A stretch of 64,000 nucleotides of DNA. It comes from Chelativorans alearensis (GTDB taxonomy: Bacteria > Pseudomonadota > Alphaproteobacteria > Rhizobiales > Rhizobiaceae). Where the stretch lies: contig NZ_WQNI01000009.1 in assembly GCF_010993735.1 (NCBI RefSeq), positions 1 through 64,000 of the forward strand, in the 5' to 3' direction. Of the stretch, positions 51,871 to 58,690 are shown piece after piece (the stretch's first letter is position 1; each line of letters begins with the position of its first letter). A program made the position numbers and the translations under genes. Under the pieces are notes generated by a model. That model worked only from the letters and a program-made list of their open reading frames with translations, did not search any database and had not been told where the DNA came from.

Positions 51871-52510
51871 GGCTCATGATCCAGAAACGGAAGCGTTGAT
51901 CCAGCGCATCGGAAAAGAGCAAGACGACATCATAACTGGGATTGGTCTCGCAACAACTGCATGGTCAGCGCTCGAATCAGGGTTAAGCGATTGCTTCTCA
52001 CTTATGGCGTTCAACGCGTACGGCAACGACAAAGCCGGCATCATCTTTTACAGCCCGAGCAACTTCGAAACTAGGCTCCGTTTGGTCGGCGATCTAGTAG
52101 CTTTCACGTTGGCGGGCAACGAAACCCTCGCGTCGCGTTGGGCAACGATCAAGGGACGCATCCAGCGAAAGCAGGGAGTGCGAAATGCAATTGCCCACGG
52201 CTCGCTGATAAACTCCGGCAACCGCATGCTTCTCACCCCGGCATTTGGTGACAGACTACGCTGGCAAGGCGGACGGGGTAAAACCGGGATGAAGGGCACG
52301 GACATTCAGCAGTTCGCCGCCGCCGTTTGGCACCTGTCCGGCATCATGGTGCACTACAATCGAGCCCTTGCGCGATATCTTGGGGCTCCCAGTTACTATC
52401 AGCCGGACCTTGGCGAAACATATAGCGAACTAGTTCGCGAACTAGATAATCAGATTCAGGCCCGAAGTAATCAAAATCCCAACTCGCCAGAAAGCGGCTC
52501 CCGCGCCTAA
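51869..52510 (+). CDS. HEPN-like protein A (RNxxxHG), IS1595 passenger
   Basis: A 213-aa largely helical protein. IGLATTAWSALESGLSDCF near the N-terminus and RNAIAHG at residues 105-111 give the R-N-x3-H pattern typical of HEPN RNase/toxin folds (R-x4-6-H with a polar residue after R). The layout W-x2-LE, long helix, RNxxxHG, helix is repeated in protein B (52785-53357). GGGGGGG lies 6 bp upstream of the ATG. The start codon overlaps the divergent small gene's start. The 3' end overlaps the antisense 77-aa gene by 167 bp. RNase activity is inferred from the motif only. Confidence 0.6.
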   Translation: MAHDPETEALIQRIGKEQDDIITGIGLATTAWSALESGLSDCFSLMAFNAYGNDKAGIIFYSPSNFETRLRLVGDLVAFTLAGNETLASRWATIKGRIQRKQGVRNAIAHGSLINSGNRMLLTPAFGDRLRWQGGRGKTGMKGTDIQQFAAAVWHLSGIMVHYNRALARYLGAPSYYQPDLGETYSELVRELDNQIQARSNQNPNSPESGSRA

Positions 52511-52577
52511 TCATCTCTGGCGTGATCTCGATCTCATCTTCGTTTTGTGCCGGCCTGTCAGCCGAATCAGTACTCAT
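52344..52577 (-). CDS. 77-aa acidic protein near the right IS end
   Basis: Begins MSTDSADRPAQNEDEIEITPEMIRRG and continues SDYLVRELVRYMFRQG; EIEITPEMI is shared with many small alphaproteobacterial proteins of unknown role. GAGG 6 bp before the ATG is a good ribosome-binding site. The ATG sits only 10 bp inside the right inverted repeat. It is antisense to the last 167 bp of the HEPN-like gene, an unusual overlap that could allow antisense control. Confidence 0.6.
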   Translation of the reverse strand: MSTDSADRPAQNEDEIEITPEMIRRGSRFLASWDFDYFGPESDYLVRELVRYMFRQGPADSNWEPQDIAQGLDCSAP

Positions 52578-52586
52578 TTCATCCTC

Positions 52587-52609
52587 GGTACGTCAAGTAT
52601 ATAATTAGG
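52587..52609 (-). repeat. IS1595 right inverted repeat
   Basis: Exact complement of 50022-50044. It is followed directly by the target duplication ACTAAATT (52610-52617). Confidence 0.9.
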
Positions 52610-52617
52610 ACTAAATT
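52610..52617 (+). repeat. 8-bp target-site duplication, right copy (ACTAAATT)
   Basis: Identical to 50014-50021. The next base starts the end of the second element, so element A inserted exactly at element B's flank. Confidence 0.9.
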
Positions 52618-52640
52618 CCTAATTGTGTGCGTGACCTACC
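52618..52640. repeat. Terminal repeat of element B
   Basis: CCTAATTGTGTGCGTGACC plus TACC. Aligned with element A's end it differs at five positions. Lying directly against A's target duplication, it marks a tandem insertion at the same 8-bp target. Confidence 0.75.
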
Positions 52641-52784
52641 GAGATTGGAAATGCGCGATTATTCGCGACAGGCTGGCACTGAGCATCGCGGGGCCCCCTG
52701 CTCGAAGGGATATCGATGAACTGGCAAGGATTATCAACCGCCACCAACGGGACGATAACGACGACTTGGACGCGGAATGCGCGA

Positions 52785-53357
52785 TCAAGGTGTTCGCAGT
52801 TGTGCGAGCGCATCTTTCGTGAAGATGGCCTGTGAGATCGTGGATAGGTAGCGGTTGGACATTGCGGTCAATTCGGCAACGGTCTCGATCCCCTCAATCG
52901 TATATTCATGGTTCGAGAGATTGAATTCGTCGTCGCCGATGAATTTTAGAGTTCGCAGCACGCACGTTTTGGTGGCGGCATCCCAACTGTCAAGCACGCC
53001 ATGAATCAGGTTGTTCCTGTGCGGGCTCAGTTCCTTCAATTTGGTCGTCAGTGTGCGAATGTCCACGGTCAAGTTCGCGAGGGCCGGGTGCTGATTAAAC
53101 CAGCGCTTCAGCAGCTTGATTTTGGCCTGAAAACTGATCGGGTGTTTAGCATCGAAAATGGTGTCTGAGTGCTCGCGGTTGTTGACGTGGATTAGGACCG
53201 CATCAATATGTTGCTCTAGTCGCGCCCACTGAGCGGAAGCGAAGCCAAGAGCGCGGAAAAGGTCGTCCAAACCATCGGGCGCATCAAGCGGCCCGCCGAC
53301 AAAAACGAAATCGCGGTTTAGGCCGCCCTTGTCCAAGGTGACGCGGTATTCTTCCAT
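52785..53357 (-). CDS. HEPN-like protein B (RNxxxHG), IS1595 passenger
   Basis: A 190-aa protein. ALGFASAQWARLEQHIDAVLI, a middle FQAKIKLLKRWFNQ, and SPHRNNLIHGVLDSWD with R114-N-N-L-I-H119-G. It has the same plan as protein A but low overall identity. GGGGGA 7 bp upstream is a good Shine-Dalgarno. The ATG at 53355-53357 overlaps the divergent small gene's ATG on one CATG. A toxin- or defence-like RNase role is proposed from motif and genetic pairing, not shown. The C-terminus runs into the 52618 end region. Confidence 0.6.
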   Translation of the reverse strand: MEEYRVTLDKGGLNRDFVFVGGPLDAPDGLDDLFRALGFASAQWARLEQHIDAVLIHVNNREHSDTIFDAKHPISFQAKIKLLKRWFNQHPALANLTVDIRTLTTKLKELSPHRNNLIHGVLDSWDAATKTCVLRTLKFIGDDEFNLSNHEYTIEGIETVAELTAMSNRYLSTISQAIFTKDALAQLRTP

Positions 53358-53538
53358 GATAGAATCCCCCATGGATAAAGACCAGGAAAAGGGCGACGAG
53401 GTGTTGCGCCGCCTGTTGAAGACCTCTTCCGATCCGAGGAAGGCACGAACGGATCGAAAGGGTGCGCTTCCAAAGGACCTGGATGTATCGGCCCCGGCTG
53501 GTACAACTGGAACCAGCCGGGGCGACACAAAGTCCTAG
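53356..53538 (+). CDS. Small charged KDQEKGDE/LRRLLKT protein (module B)
   Basis: A 60-aa protein: MIESPMDKDQEKGDEVLRRL, then LKTSSDPRKARTDRKG and a threonine-rich tail (TGTSRGDTKS). It aligns from the first methionine with the protein at 51712-51870, so the CATG-overlap start is conserved. An internal ATG (53371) aligns with the KDKDQ block. It converges on the 79-aa gene with a 4-bp overlap. Confidence 0.58.
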   Translation: MIESPMDKDQEKGDEVLRRLLKTSSDPRKARTDRKGALPKDLDVSAPAGTTGTSRGDTKS

Positions 53539-53774
53539 CTCGGGCCGTTCTGTGTTTGGATCAACAGCTTCCAGCGTATCGCACCCGTAGAGGGGTTGTG
53601 TTGGCGATGGTTTTGCGGAGGCAACGGATCGCCCGCATTGCAGGCATATTCGTCTCTGCAATTGGCGCAGATGTATATGCCGGAATAGGGCGCGGCGGTG
53701 CCCGGCGAGTGCACCTTGTCGAAACAGGCGTCCACCTTGTGGGCCAGTTCGTCGCCATTCTGATAAAGTGCCAT
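53535..53774 (-). CDS. 79-aa CxxC protein with PLPPQNH motif
   Basis: MALYQNGDELAHKVDACFDK at the start, then GIYICANCRDEYACNAGDPLPPQNH and IRWKLLIQTQ. The CxxC (ICANC) and a following cysteine suggest a zinc-ribbon-like or rubredoxin-like mini domain. Similar small proteins with PLPPQNHxQH...IRWKL occur in many bacteria without known function. AGGA 9 bp before the ATG. It belongs to element B's cargo and has no equivalent in element A. Confidence 0.62.
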   Translation of the reverse strand: MALYQNGDELAHKVDACFDKVHSPGTAAPYSGIYICANCRDEYACNAGDPLPPQNHRQHNPSTGAIRWKLLIQTQNGPS

Positions 53775-54028
53775 GTCATAATTTTCCTGTATGAGGCCAC
53801 AGGAAGGCTTGACGGAATCACCTGGAGAATTAGTGTGGTGATTGTTCTTCAAGGTCGAGCCTCTCAGTGGCTTGGTTGACGATAATGGCGGTGATTCGTG
53901 GTCACCGCAGCCATCCATTTGAGGGGAGTCCAGAGCGTGAAAGCAAGGACGTTCCCGTTCCGTCCACTGGAATCAGAGGTTGTTCCCACGCTTTTTGCGC
54001 AACCAGAGAGAGTCGGTGCGCTTTCTGC

Positions 54029-54086
54029 TTAGGCGTAACCGGTCTCACCAATCCGCCGATCGGTGACGCGCTTGTCGCGAGCCATG
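54029..54086 (-). pseudogene. IS1595 transposase remnant, 3' fragment (element B)
   Basis: Encodes ARDKRVTDRRIGETGYA-stop, matching the end of transposase A (ARDKRLTYRRIGEATYS-stop) and continuing in the same 3' noncoding sequence (AAGCAGAAAGCGC). Separated from the upstream fragment by an inserted segment starting at 54087. Confidence 0.8.
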
Positions 54087-54096
54087 AGATTAAATT

Positions 54097-54119
54097 CCTA
54101 ACTACGTGCGTGACAAACA
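54097..54119. repeat. Third IS1595-type terminal sequence
   Basis: CCTAACTACGTGCGTGACA..., preceded by ATTAAATT. It resembles the ends at 50022 and 52618 and sits at the left boundary of the segment that interrupts transposase B. No matching right end was found near 54817. Confidence 0.6.
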
Positions 54120-54133
54120 AGGGAGCAAGCCGG

Positions 54134-54442
54134 TCAGGCGGCGTTAAGCGTCGGAAGGTCGCTGACATCAACTTCGCGCTCCGCATGCCAGGCGTCGTAA
54201 GCGGCCTGCATGCGCAGCCACGAGGCGGCGCCTCCGCCAAATACCTTGCCAACCTTCACGGCAATAGTCGGGGAAAGCGGCTTGCGCTCGGCAAGAATGT
54301 CATGCAGGTGCTGGCGCGAAATGCCAAGCATGCCGGCAATCTCGCTCTTCGTCACATTGAGATCGATCAGGATATCATCCAGGACCGCCCCTGGATGCGA
54401 GGGGCAGCGATCAGGGTCTCTGATAGCGGGATACACAGTCAT
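54134..54442 (-). CDS. higA: HigA-family antitoxin
   Basis: A 102-aa helix-turn-helix antitoxin. CPSHPGAVLDDILIDLNVTKSEIAGMLGISRQHLHDILAERKPLSPTIAVKVGKVFG is the classic HigA/VapI helix-turn-helix (XRE) pattern, followed by ASWLRMQAAYDAWHAERE. It neutralises HigB and represses the operon through the upstream dyad. It lies 11 bp after higB, in the usual toxin-first order. Confidence 0.92.
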   Translation of the reverse strand: MTVYPAIRDPDRCPSHPGAVLDDILIDLNVTKSEIAGMLGISRQHLHDILAERKPLSPTIAVKVGKVFGGGAASWLRMQAAYDAWHAEREVDVSDLPTLNAA

Positions 54443-54453
54443 GGCAGTGCCTC

Positions 54454-54732
54454 CTAATGGTACTGTTCGAAATCGACGTGGAGCGCATCACTGTCTTCGA
54501 ACTCGAACGTGATGCACCACGGCCCGTTCACATGGATCGTGTACCGCGTCGGGTTAACGCCCTTGAGGGCGTGGAAGTCAAAGCCGGGATGGTTCACATC
54601 CTCCGGCGCTCCGGCTGCCTCAAGCCTTTCAAGGCGCAGAAGGATGCGCTTGTGCATTCTGGCGTCAATCTTCGCTGTACGGCCCTTCGACCACAGTTCC
54701 GCCAGCGCCTTTGATTTGAACGACTTGATCAC
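54454..54732 (-). CDS. higB: HigB/RelE-family toxin
   Basis: A 92-aa ribosome-dependent mRNA interferase-like toxin. MIKSFKSKALAELWSKGRTAKI and RMHKRILLRLERLEAA, followed by YTIHVNGPWCITFEFEDSDALHVDFEQYH, match HigB. Starts with GTG at 54732, about 7 bp downstream of the -10 and without a Shine-Dalgarno, so the mRNA may be leaderless. Confidence 0.92.
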   Translation of the reverse strand: MIKSFKSKALAELWSKGRTAKIDARMHKRILLRLERLEAAGAPEDVNHPGFDFHALKGVNPTRYTIHVNGPWCITFEFEDSDALHVDFEQYH

Positions 54733-54734
54733 AA

Positions 54735-54780
54735 GTGTAAGCTATCAGGCTACACATCAATGTCAACAGATAGCTTACAC
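54735..54780 (-). promoter_or_regulatory. higBA promoter/operator dyad
   Basis: 12-bp perfect arms GTGTAAGCTATC (54735-54746) and GATAGCTTACAC (54769-54780). Between and overlapping them on the minus strand are -35 TTGACA (54761-54766) and -10 TAGCTT (54739-54744) at 16-bp spacing. A repressor dyad straddling the promoter fits HigA autoregulation. Confidence 0.7.
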
Positions 54781-54816
54781 ACAGCAGGAGATGAGTCGAG
54801 ATGTCTTCTTCTGCCT

Positions 54817-54902
54817 GCGCAGCGCGGCGGTTGTAGCGGAAATCGAACTCGGCAAGGTAGGTGGCTTCACCGCGATGCTGCTGGACGCCGATCACGCTTT
54901 GG
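54817..54902 (-). pseudogene. IS1595 transposase remnant, upstream fragment (element B)
   Basis: Encodes ...VIGVQQHRGEATYLAEFDFRYNRRAA, matching transposase A (GMVGVYQHCGEAHLHRYLAEFDFRYNRRAA) with small deletions. It stops abruptly on both sides; the 5' two-thirds of the gene are absent. Confidence 0.8.
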
Positions 54903-55066
54903 CGATATTTACCTTCTCGTACACAGTTTAGCTTACCAACAATTTCCCCAACACCCCATTCCCCAAAATGTGCTAAACCTCTCCCAGGGGGACGACTTTG
55001 CGCACTTGCCGCGGCTTTTTCCGCGGCAGGTCGACAAGCAAGGGGAAGAGGCCGGGCGGTCCAGCA

Positions 55067-57211
55067 ATGGAAGAGAAGCGCACGAAAAAGGGGCGGGCGC
55101 CGAGGGCAACGAGGCTCCTCGAGGTCGATGCATGGATCGATTCCACGCTCTATGAAGCGGGCTTCAAGCTTTCGGAAGCCTGGGAAAACGTCACCATCTT
55201 CTTCCGCCGCTTCCGCCTTTACGGGGCAAAGCGCGCCGCGATCGAGCTCTTCAGCGAAAGCCTTACCCTTGCCACCGTCGGCGCCGTCCTCATGCTGGCG
55301 CTCGCCATCCCCGCCTTCGAGGAGACCTCGGCCAACTGGCGCGCCCAGGACGACTATGCCGTCACCTTCCTCGACCGCTACGGCAACGAGATCGGCCAGC
55401 GCGGCGTCATCCAGCGCGATTCCGTCCCCGTCGACGAGATGCCCGACCATGTGGTCAAGGCGGTGCTCGCCACCGAGGACCGCCGCTTCTTCGAGCATTT
55501 CGGCATCGATTATCTCGGCCTCGTGCGCGCCATGACGGAGAACGTGCGCGCCAACACCATCGTCCAGGGCGGCTCCACCCTCACCCAGCAGCTGGCCAAG
55601 AACCTCTTCCTCACCAACGAGCGCACGGTCGAGCGCAAGGTCAAGGAAGCCTTCCTGGCGCTGTGGCTGGAGGCGAACCTTTCCAAGAAGGAGATCCTGC
55701 AGCTCTATCTCGACCGCGTCTATCTCGGCGGCGGCACCTTCGGCATCTCGGCCGCGGCCGATTTCTATTTCGACAAGCAGGTGCAGGACCTGACCCTCGC
55801 CGAGGCGGCGATGATCGCCGGCCTCTTCAAGGCGCCGGCCCGCTATGCCCCGCATATCAACCTGCCGGCCGCCCGCGCGCGCGCCAACGAGGTGCTCACC
55901 AACCTCGTCCAGTCCGGCCTCATGACCGAGGGACAGGTGCTGCCGGCCCGCCTCAACCCGGCCAGCGCCGTCGACCGGGGCGAACGCGACAGCCCGGATT
56001 ATTTCCTCGACTGGGCGTTCGAGGAGGTCAAGAAGATCGTCCCCGACGGCGCCACCCATTCGCTGGTGGCACGCACCACCCTTGATCCCGACCTGCAGCA
56101 GGCCGTCGCCGAATCGATGGAGTACCACCTGCGCCAGCACGGCAAGGATTACGACGTCACCGAAGGCGCTGCCGTGGTCATGGAGACCGACGGCGCCGTG
56201 CGCGCCATCGTCGGCGGGCGTGATTACGGCCAGAGCCAGTTCAACCGCGCCACCCAGGCGCTGCGCCAGTCCGGCTCCTCCTTCAAGCCCTATGTCTACG
56301 CCGCCGCCATGGAAGCCGGCTTCGAGCCCGGCTCGGTGATCTCCGACGCGCCGATCTCGTGGGGCGGCTGGGCGCCGCAGAACTACACCCGCCGCTATGC
56401 CGGCCGCGTCGACCTCGCCACCGCGCTTATCCATTCCTACAACACGGTGCCGGTCCGCCTCGCCCACGACCATCTCGGCCTCGAGCCGATCGAAAAGCTG
56501 GTGGTGGCGATGGGCGTGGAGTCGGAATTGAACGGCCACAAGACGATGGTGCTCGGCACCTCCGGCATGACGGTCATGGACCAGGCCACCGGCTACAGCG
56601 TCTTCGCCAGCGGCGGCTATGCCGGCATCCGACACGGGATCCTGCAGCTCACCACCCATTCGGGCACGGTCCTCTACGATTTCGCCCGCGACGCCACGCC
56701 GCCACGCCGCGTCCTTTCCGAAAAGGCCGTCTCCGCCATGAACAGCATCCTCGTCCAGGTGCCCGAGCGCGGCACCGGGCGGCGCGCCGCCCTTCCGGGC
56801 GTGCGTTCGGCCGGCAAGACCGGCACCACCCAGTCCTACCGCGATGCCTGGTATGTCGGCTACACGGGCAACTACGTCGCCGCCGTCTGGCTCGGCAACG
56901 ACGATTACCGCCCCACGCGCCGCATGACCGGCGGCTCTCTGCCGGCCATGGTGTGGCAGCGCTTCATGGCCTACGCGCATCAGAACGCGGAACTCAGGCC
57001 CATCCCCGGCATAGACGACCCGCTACCCGAACTCGACGCCACCACGGTTGCCACCGCCAGCGAGGCGGAAGGCCAGATAAACGGCCTCGCCCGGCCGCCC
57101 CGCACGATGCCGACAGCCACCAGCAACGTCTTGAAGGGCATGGCGGAACATTTCCGCCGCGCCCCACCGCTGAAACCGACCGCCGGACCGGAGACCCTGT
57201 CGGCCCTTTGA
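55067..57211 (+). CDS. Bifunctional class A penicillin-binding protein (PBP1a-type)
   Basis: A 714-aa peptidoglycan synthase. A short cytoplasmic N-terminus precedes one membrane helix (LTLATVGAVLMLALAIPAF). The GT51 transglycosylase domain has VLATEDRRFFEHFGID with the catalytic glutamate and GGSTLTQQLAKNLFLT. The transpeptidase domain has SGSSFKPYVYAAAME (SxxK), LIHSYNTVP (SxN) and GKTGTTQSYRDAWYVGYTG (KTG). Start at MEEKRTKKGRAPRATR; the frame upstream to 54998 lacks a good site. It is the first host gene right of the IS island; about 165 bp separates it from the transposase remnant, so its promoter may have been altered by the insertion. Confidence 0.93.
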   Translation: MEEKRTKKGRAPRATRLLEVDAWIDSTLYEAGFKLSEAWENVTIFFRRFRLYGAKRAAIELFSESLTLATVGAVLMLALAIPAFEETSANWRAQDDYAVTFLDRYGNEIGQRGVIQRDSVPVDEMPDHVVKAVLATEDRRFFEHFGIDYLGLVRAMTENVRANTIVQGGSTLTQQLAKNLFLTNERTVERKVKEAFLALWLEANLSKKEILQLYLDRVYLGGGTFGISAAADFYFDKQVQDLTLAEAAMIAGLFKAPARYAPHINLPAARARANEVLTNLVQSGLMTEGQVLPARLNPASAVDRGERDSPDYFLDWAFEEVKKIVPDGATHSLVARTTLDPDLQQAVAESMEYHLRQHGKDYDVTEGAAVVMETDGAVRAIVGGRDYGQSQFNRATQALRQSGSSFKPYVYAAAMEAGFEPGSVISDAPISWGGWAPQNYTRRYAGRVDLATALIHSYNTVPVRLAHDHLGLEPIEKLVVAMGVESELNGHKTMVLGTSGMTVMDQATGYSVFASGGYAGIRHGILQLTTHSGTVLYDFARDATPPRRVLSEKAVSAMNSILVQVPERGTGRRAALPGVRSAGKTGTTQSYRDAWYVGYTGNYVAAVWLGNDDYRPTRRMTGGSLPAMVWQRFMAYAHQNAELRPIPGIDDPLPELDATTVATASEAEGQINGLARPPRTMPTATSNVLKGMAEHFRRAPPLKPTAGPETLSAL

Positions 57212-57306
57212 GGATATTGCACCGGGCAGGGTGAGGTTTCGGTTGAATCGGAAAGGTGCATGAAAGTATCACGAGCGTCGCCCACCACCGCAGATACCGG
57301 CCTCCC

Positions 57307-57891
57307 ATGCTGAAGACGCTTTTCCTGACCCTCCTCGCGCTCACCATCGCGGTCGGCGGCGGTGCCGCCAGCGTTTGGATGATGCTCGAGGAAGCACGCC
57401 CCGTGGGCGCCGTCAACGCCGGCCCGTGGACGGCGTTTCCGAGTGTGGGAACGCGCGAGGCCGATCCCTATTCGCGCGCCCGCTTCGCCCGCCAGGGCGG
57501 CATTCCGCTGGGCCGCTCGGAGGGCATCACGTTCACCGCCCGGCGGGATTCGAACGGCCGTAGTCTGCGGCGCGAGTGCGCCTATAGGATCGAAGGGCCG
57601 ATGCCCACCTCCCGTTTCTGGACCCTTTATGCGGCCGGCCCGGAAGGCGCGTTGCTGCCGCCCTTCAAGCGTCGCCGGGCCGCTCTTCATTCGCAGATGG
57701 TGCTGCGCCATTCCGACAACGGCTTTTCCATCGCCGTCTCCCGCCATCCGGTGCCATCCAACTGGCTGGCCGTCACCGGCGACGGGCCGATGCAGCTTGT
57801 GCTGACCCTGTTCGACACCCCTGTCGCTTCCGGCGCGCGGGTCGAGGAGCTCTCCCTGCCGAGGATCACCAGGACGGCTTGCGATGGCTAG
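57307..57891 (+). CDS. DUF1214-domain envelope protein
   Basis: A 194-aa protein with an N-terminal membrane anchor or signal (TLFLTLLALTIAVGGGAASVW). The DUF1214 fold shows SRARFARQGGIPLGRSEGITFTAR and YRIEGPMPTSRFWTLYA with a C-terminal SNWLAVTGDGPMQLVLTLFDTP. It overlaps the next gene by 8 bp. DUF1214/DUF1254-type pairs are common in rhizobia; function not known. Confidence 0.85.
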   Translation: MLKTLFLTLLALTIAVGGGAASVWMMLEEARPVGAVNAGPWTAFPSVGTREADPYSRARFARQGGIPLGRSEGITFTARRDSNGRSLRRECAYRIEGPMPTSRFWTLYAAGPEGALLPPFKRRRAALHSQMVLRHSDNGFSIAVSRHPVPSNWLAVTGDGPMQLVLTLFDTPVASGARVEELSLPRITRTACDG

Positions 57892-58435
57892 ACTTCCCTA
57901 CGCCCTCCTCCTCGGTCTCGTCGGCGCCGGCATCGTTCACCTCGCCATCCTTTTCCTGTTGCCGAGCTATTCGGTGCGCGACGCGTGGTCGCGGCTTTCG
58001 GCGGTCGCCGAGCCCTATGATACCGTGCGGTTCGACCGCGAAAAGCTCGCCCAACAGGTGCCCATCCCCGCCGATCCCTTTATCGAGGCAGCCGCCTGCC
58101 GCTTCGACCTTTCGCGCGGCTCGCTCCATGTGCACGGCGAAGGCTCGGTGCCCTTCTGGTCCATGTCCGTCTATGACCACCAGGGCCTCAACGTCTACTC
58201 CATCAGCGACCGGGCGACGCCCGACGGGGCGCTCGACTTCACGGTCCTCACGCAGGCGCAAATGCAGCGCATGCGTACCAACGTTGCCGCCGACCTCGGC
58301 CAGTCCGTCTTCATCGAGACCGATGTTGAGGAGGGCATCGTCTTGTTGCGCGTCTTCGTGCCCGACGAAACCTGGGAAGGTGCCGCCACCGCCTTCCTCA
58401 ACGGCATAAGCTGCGAGCCGCGGCCCTTGGGCTGA
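57884..58435 (+). CDS. DUF1254-like envelope protein
   Basis: A 183-aa protein with an N-terminal hydrophobic helix (YALLLGLVGAGIVHLAILFLL). The beta-rich remainder contains AACRFDLSRGSLHVHGEGSVPFWSMSVYDHQGLNVYSI, typical of the second member of the DUF1214/DUF1254 pair. Translationally coupled to the gene before it. Confidence 0.82.
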   Translation: MARLPYALLLGLVGAGIVHLAILFLLPSYSVRDAWSRLSAVAEPYDTVRFDREKLAQQVPIPADPFIEAAACRFDLSRGSLHVHGEGSVPFWSMSVYDHQGLNVYSISDRATPDGALDFTVLTQAQMQRMRTNVAADLGQSVFIETDVEEGIVLLRVFVPDETWEGAATAFLNGISCEPRPLG

Positions 58436-58438
58436 AAT

Positions 58439-58606
58439 TCAGCGGCGCTTGCACTCCTGGTGCGGGCGGAAGGGGGTTTCCTTGCCGCCGTCCCTGCGCT
58501 CGTAGCGCACACCGGGAAAAATGATGATCGCCGCACCGCCCTTCGGGACTGGCAGCCGCCGGTTTGGCCGCGGCGCCACGCGCTTGAAGTTCAGGATAGT
58601 TGCCAT
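58439..58606 (-). CDS. Small conserved rhizobial protein
   Basis: A 55-aa protein, MATILNFKRVAPRPNRRLPV, with the core AAIIIFPGVRYERRDG and a basic C-terminus. GGGGGA 8 bp before the ATG is a good ribosome-binding site. The IIFPGVRYER motif is seen in small uncharacterised rhizobial proteins. It converges on the DUF1254-like gene (3 bp gap) and lies near a CtrA site. Confidence 0.7.
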   Translation of the reverse strand: MATILNFKRVAPRPNRRLPVPKGGAAIIIFPGVRYERRDGGKETPFRPHQECKRR

Positions 58607-58674
58607 GCTTACGTCCCCCGCTTCGGGCCGGAATGGTACGCAACGCCTCCCTCGCCATGAAACGCCTCTCATGG

Positions 58675-58690
58675 TTAACGGCTCCTTAAC
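58675..58690. promoter_or_regulatory. CtrA-type binding site (TTAA-N7-TTAAC)
   Basis: TTAACGGCTCCTTAAC is a perfect match to the CtrA consensus TTAA-N7-TTAAC. A second, imperfect site (TTAA-N8-TTAA) follows about 22 bp later. They lie between the divergent 55-aa gene and the DUF2336 gene and could control either. Confidence 0.7.

Larger units (their letters stand above)
50022..52609 (+). mobile_element. Complete IS1595-family element with passenger genes (2588 bp)
   Basis: Bounded by perfect 23-bp inverted repeats: 50022-50044 (starting CCTAATTATATACTTGACG) and its complement 52587-52609. It is flanked by 8-bp duplications ACTAAATT. It encodes a 66-aa protein, an IS1595/ISXO2-type transposase, a 31-aa membrane peptide, a small charged protein divergent from a HEPN-like protein, and a 77-aa protein. 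Intact ends, target duplication and transposase suggest recent insertion. Base composition is clearly AT-richer than the GTA cluster. Confidence 0.92.
52618..54902 (-). mobile_element. Decayed second IS1595-family element (B), reverse orientation
   Basis: The end at 52618-52640 (CCTAATTGTGTGCGTGACC...) matches 18 of 23 positions of element A's repeat. Inside, in reverse order to A, are a HEPN-like gene, a divergent small charged gene, a 79-aa gene and a minus-strand transposase remnant. The transposase is missing its 5' part and is split by an inserted segment (54087 to about 54816) carrying higBA. No partner end is found to the right. Confidence 0.7.

Noticed and set aside
52547-52822. 91-codon plus-strand frame crossing the junction of the two IS elements
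   Set aside because: Starts inside element A and ends in the HEPN-like B gene; no ribosome-binding site or family similarity seen.
53902-54252. 116-codon minus-strand frame with GGLVRPVTPKQKAHRLS
   Set aside because: It is an alternate frame over the transposase 3' remnant and higA; the likeness to the frame after transposase A reflects shared IS DNA.
54665-56980. 771-codon minus-strand frame opposite the penicillin-binding protein
   Set aside because: Only its last part is meaningful because it runs over the transposase remnant; the rest is antisense to a well-supported gene.
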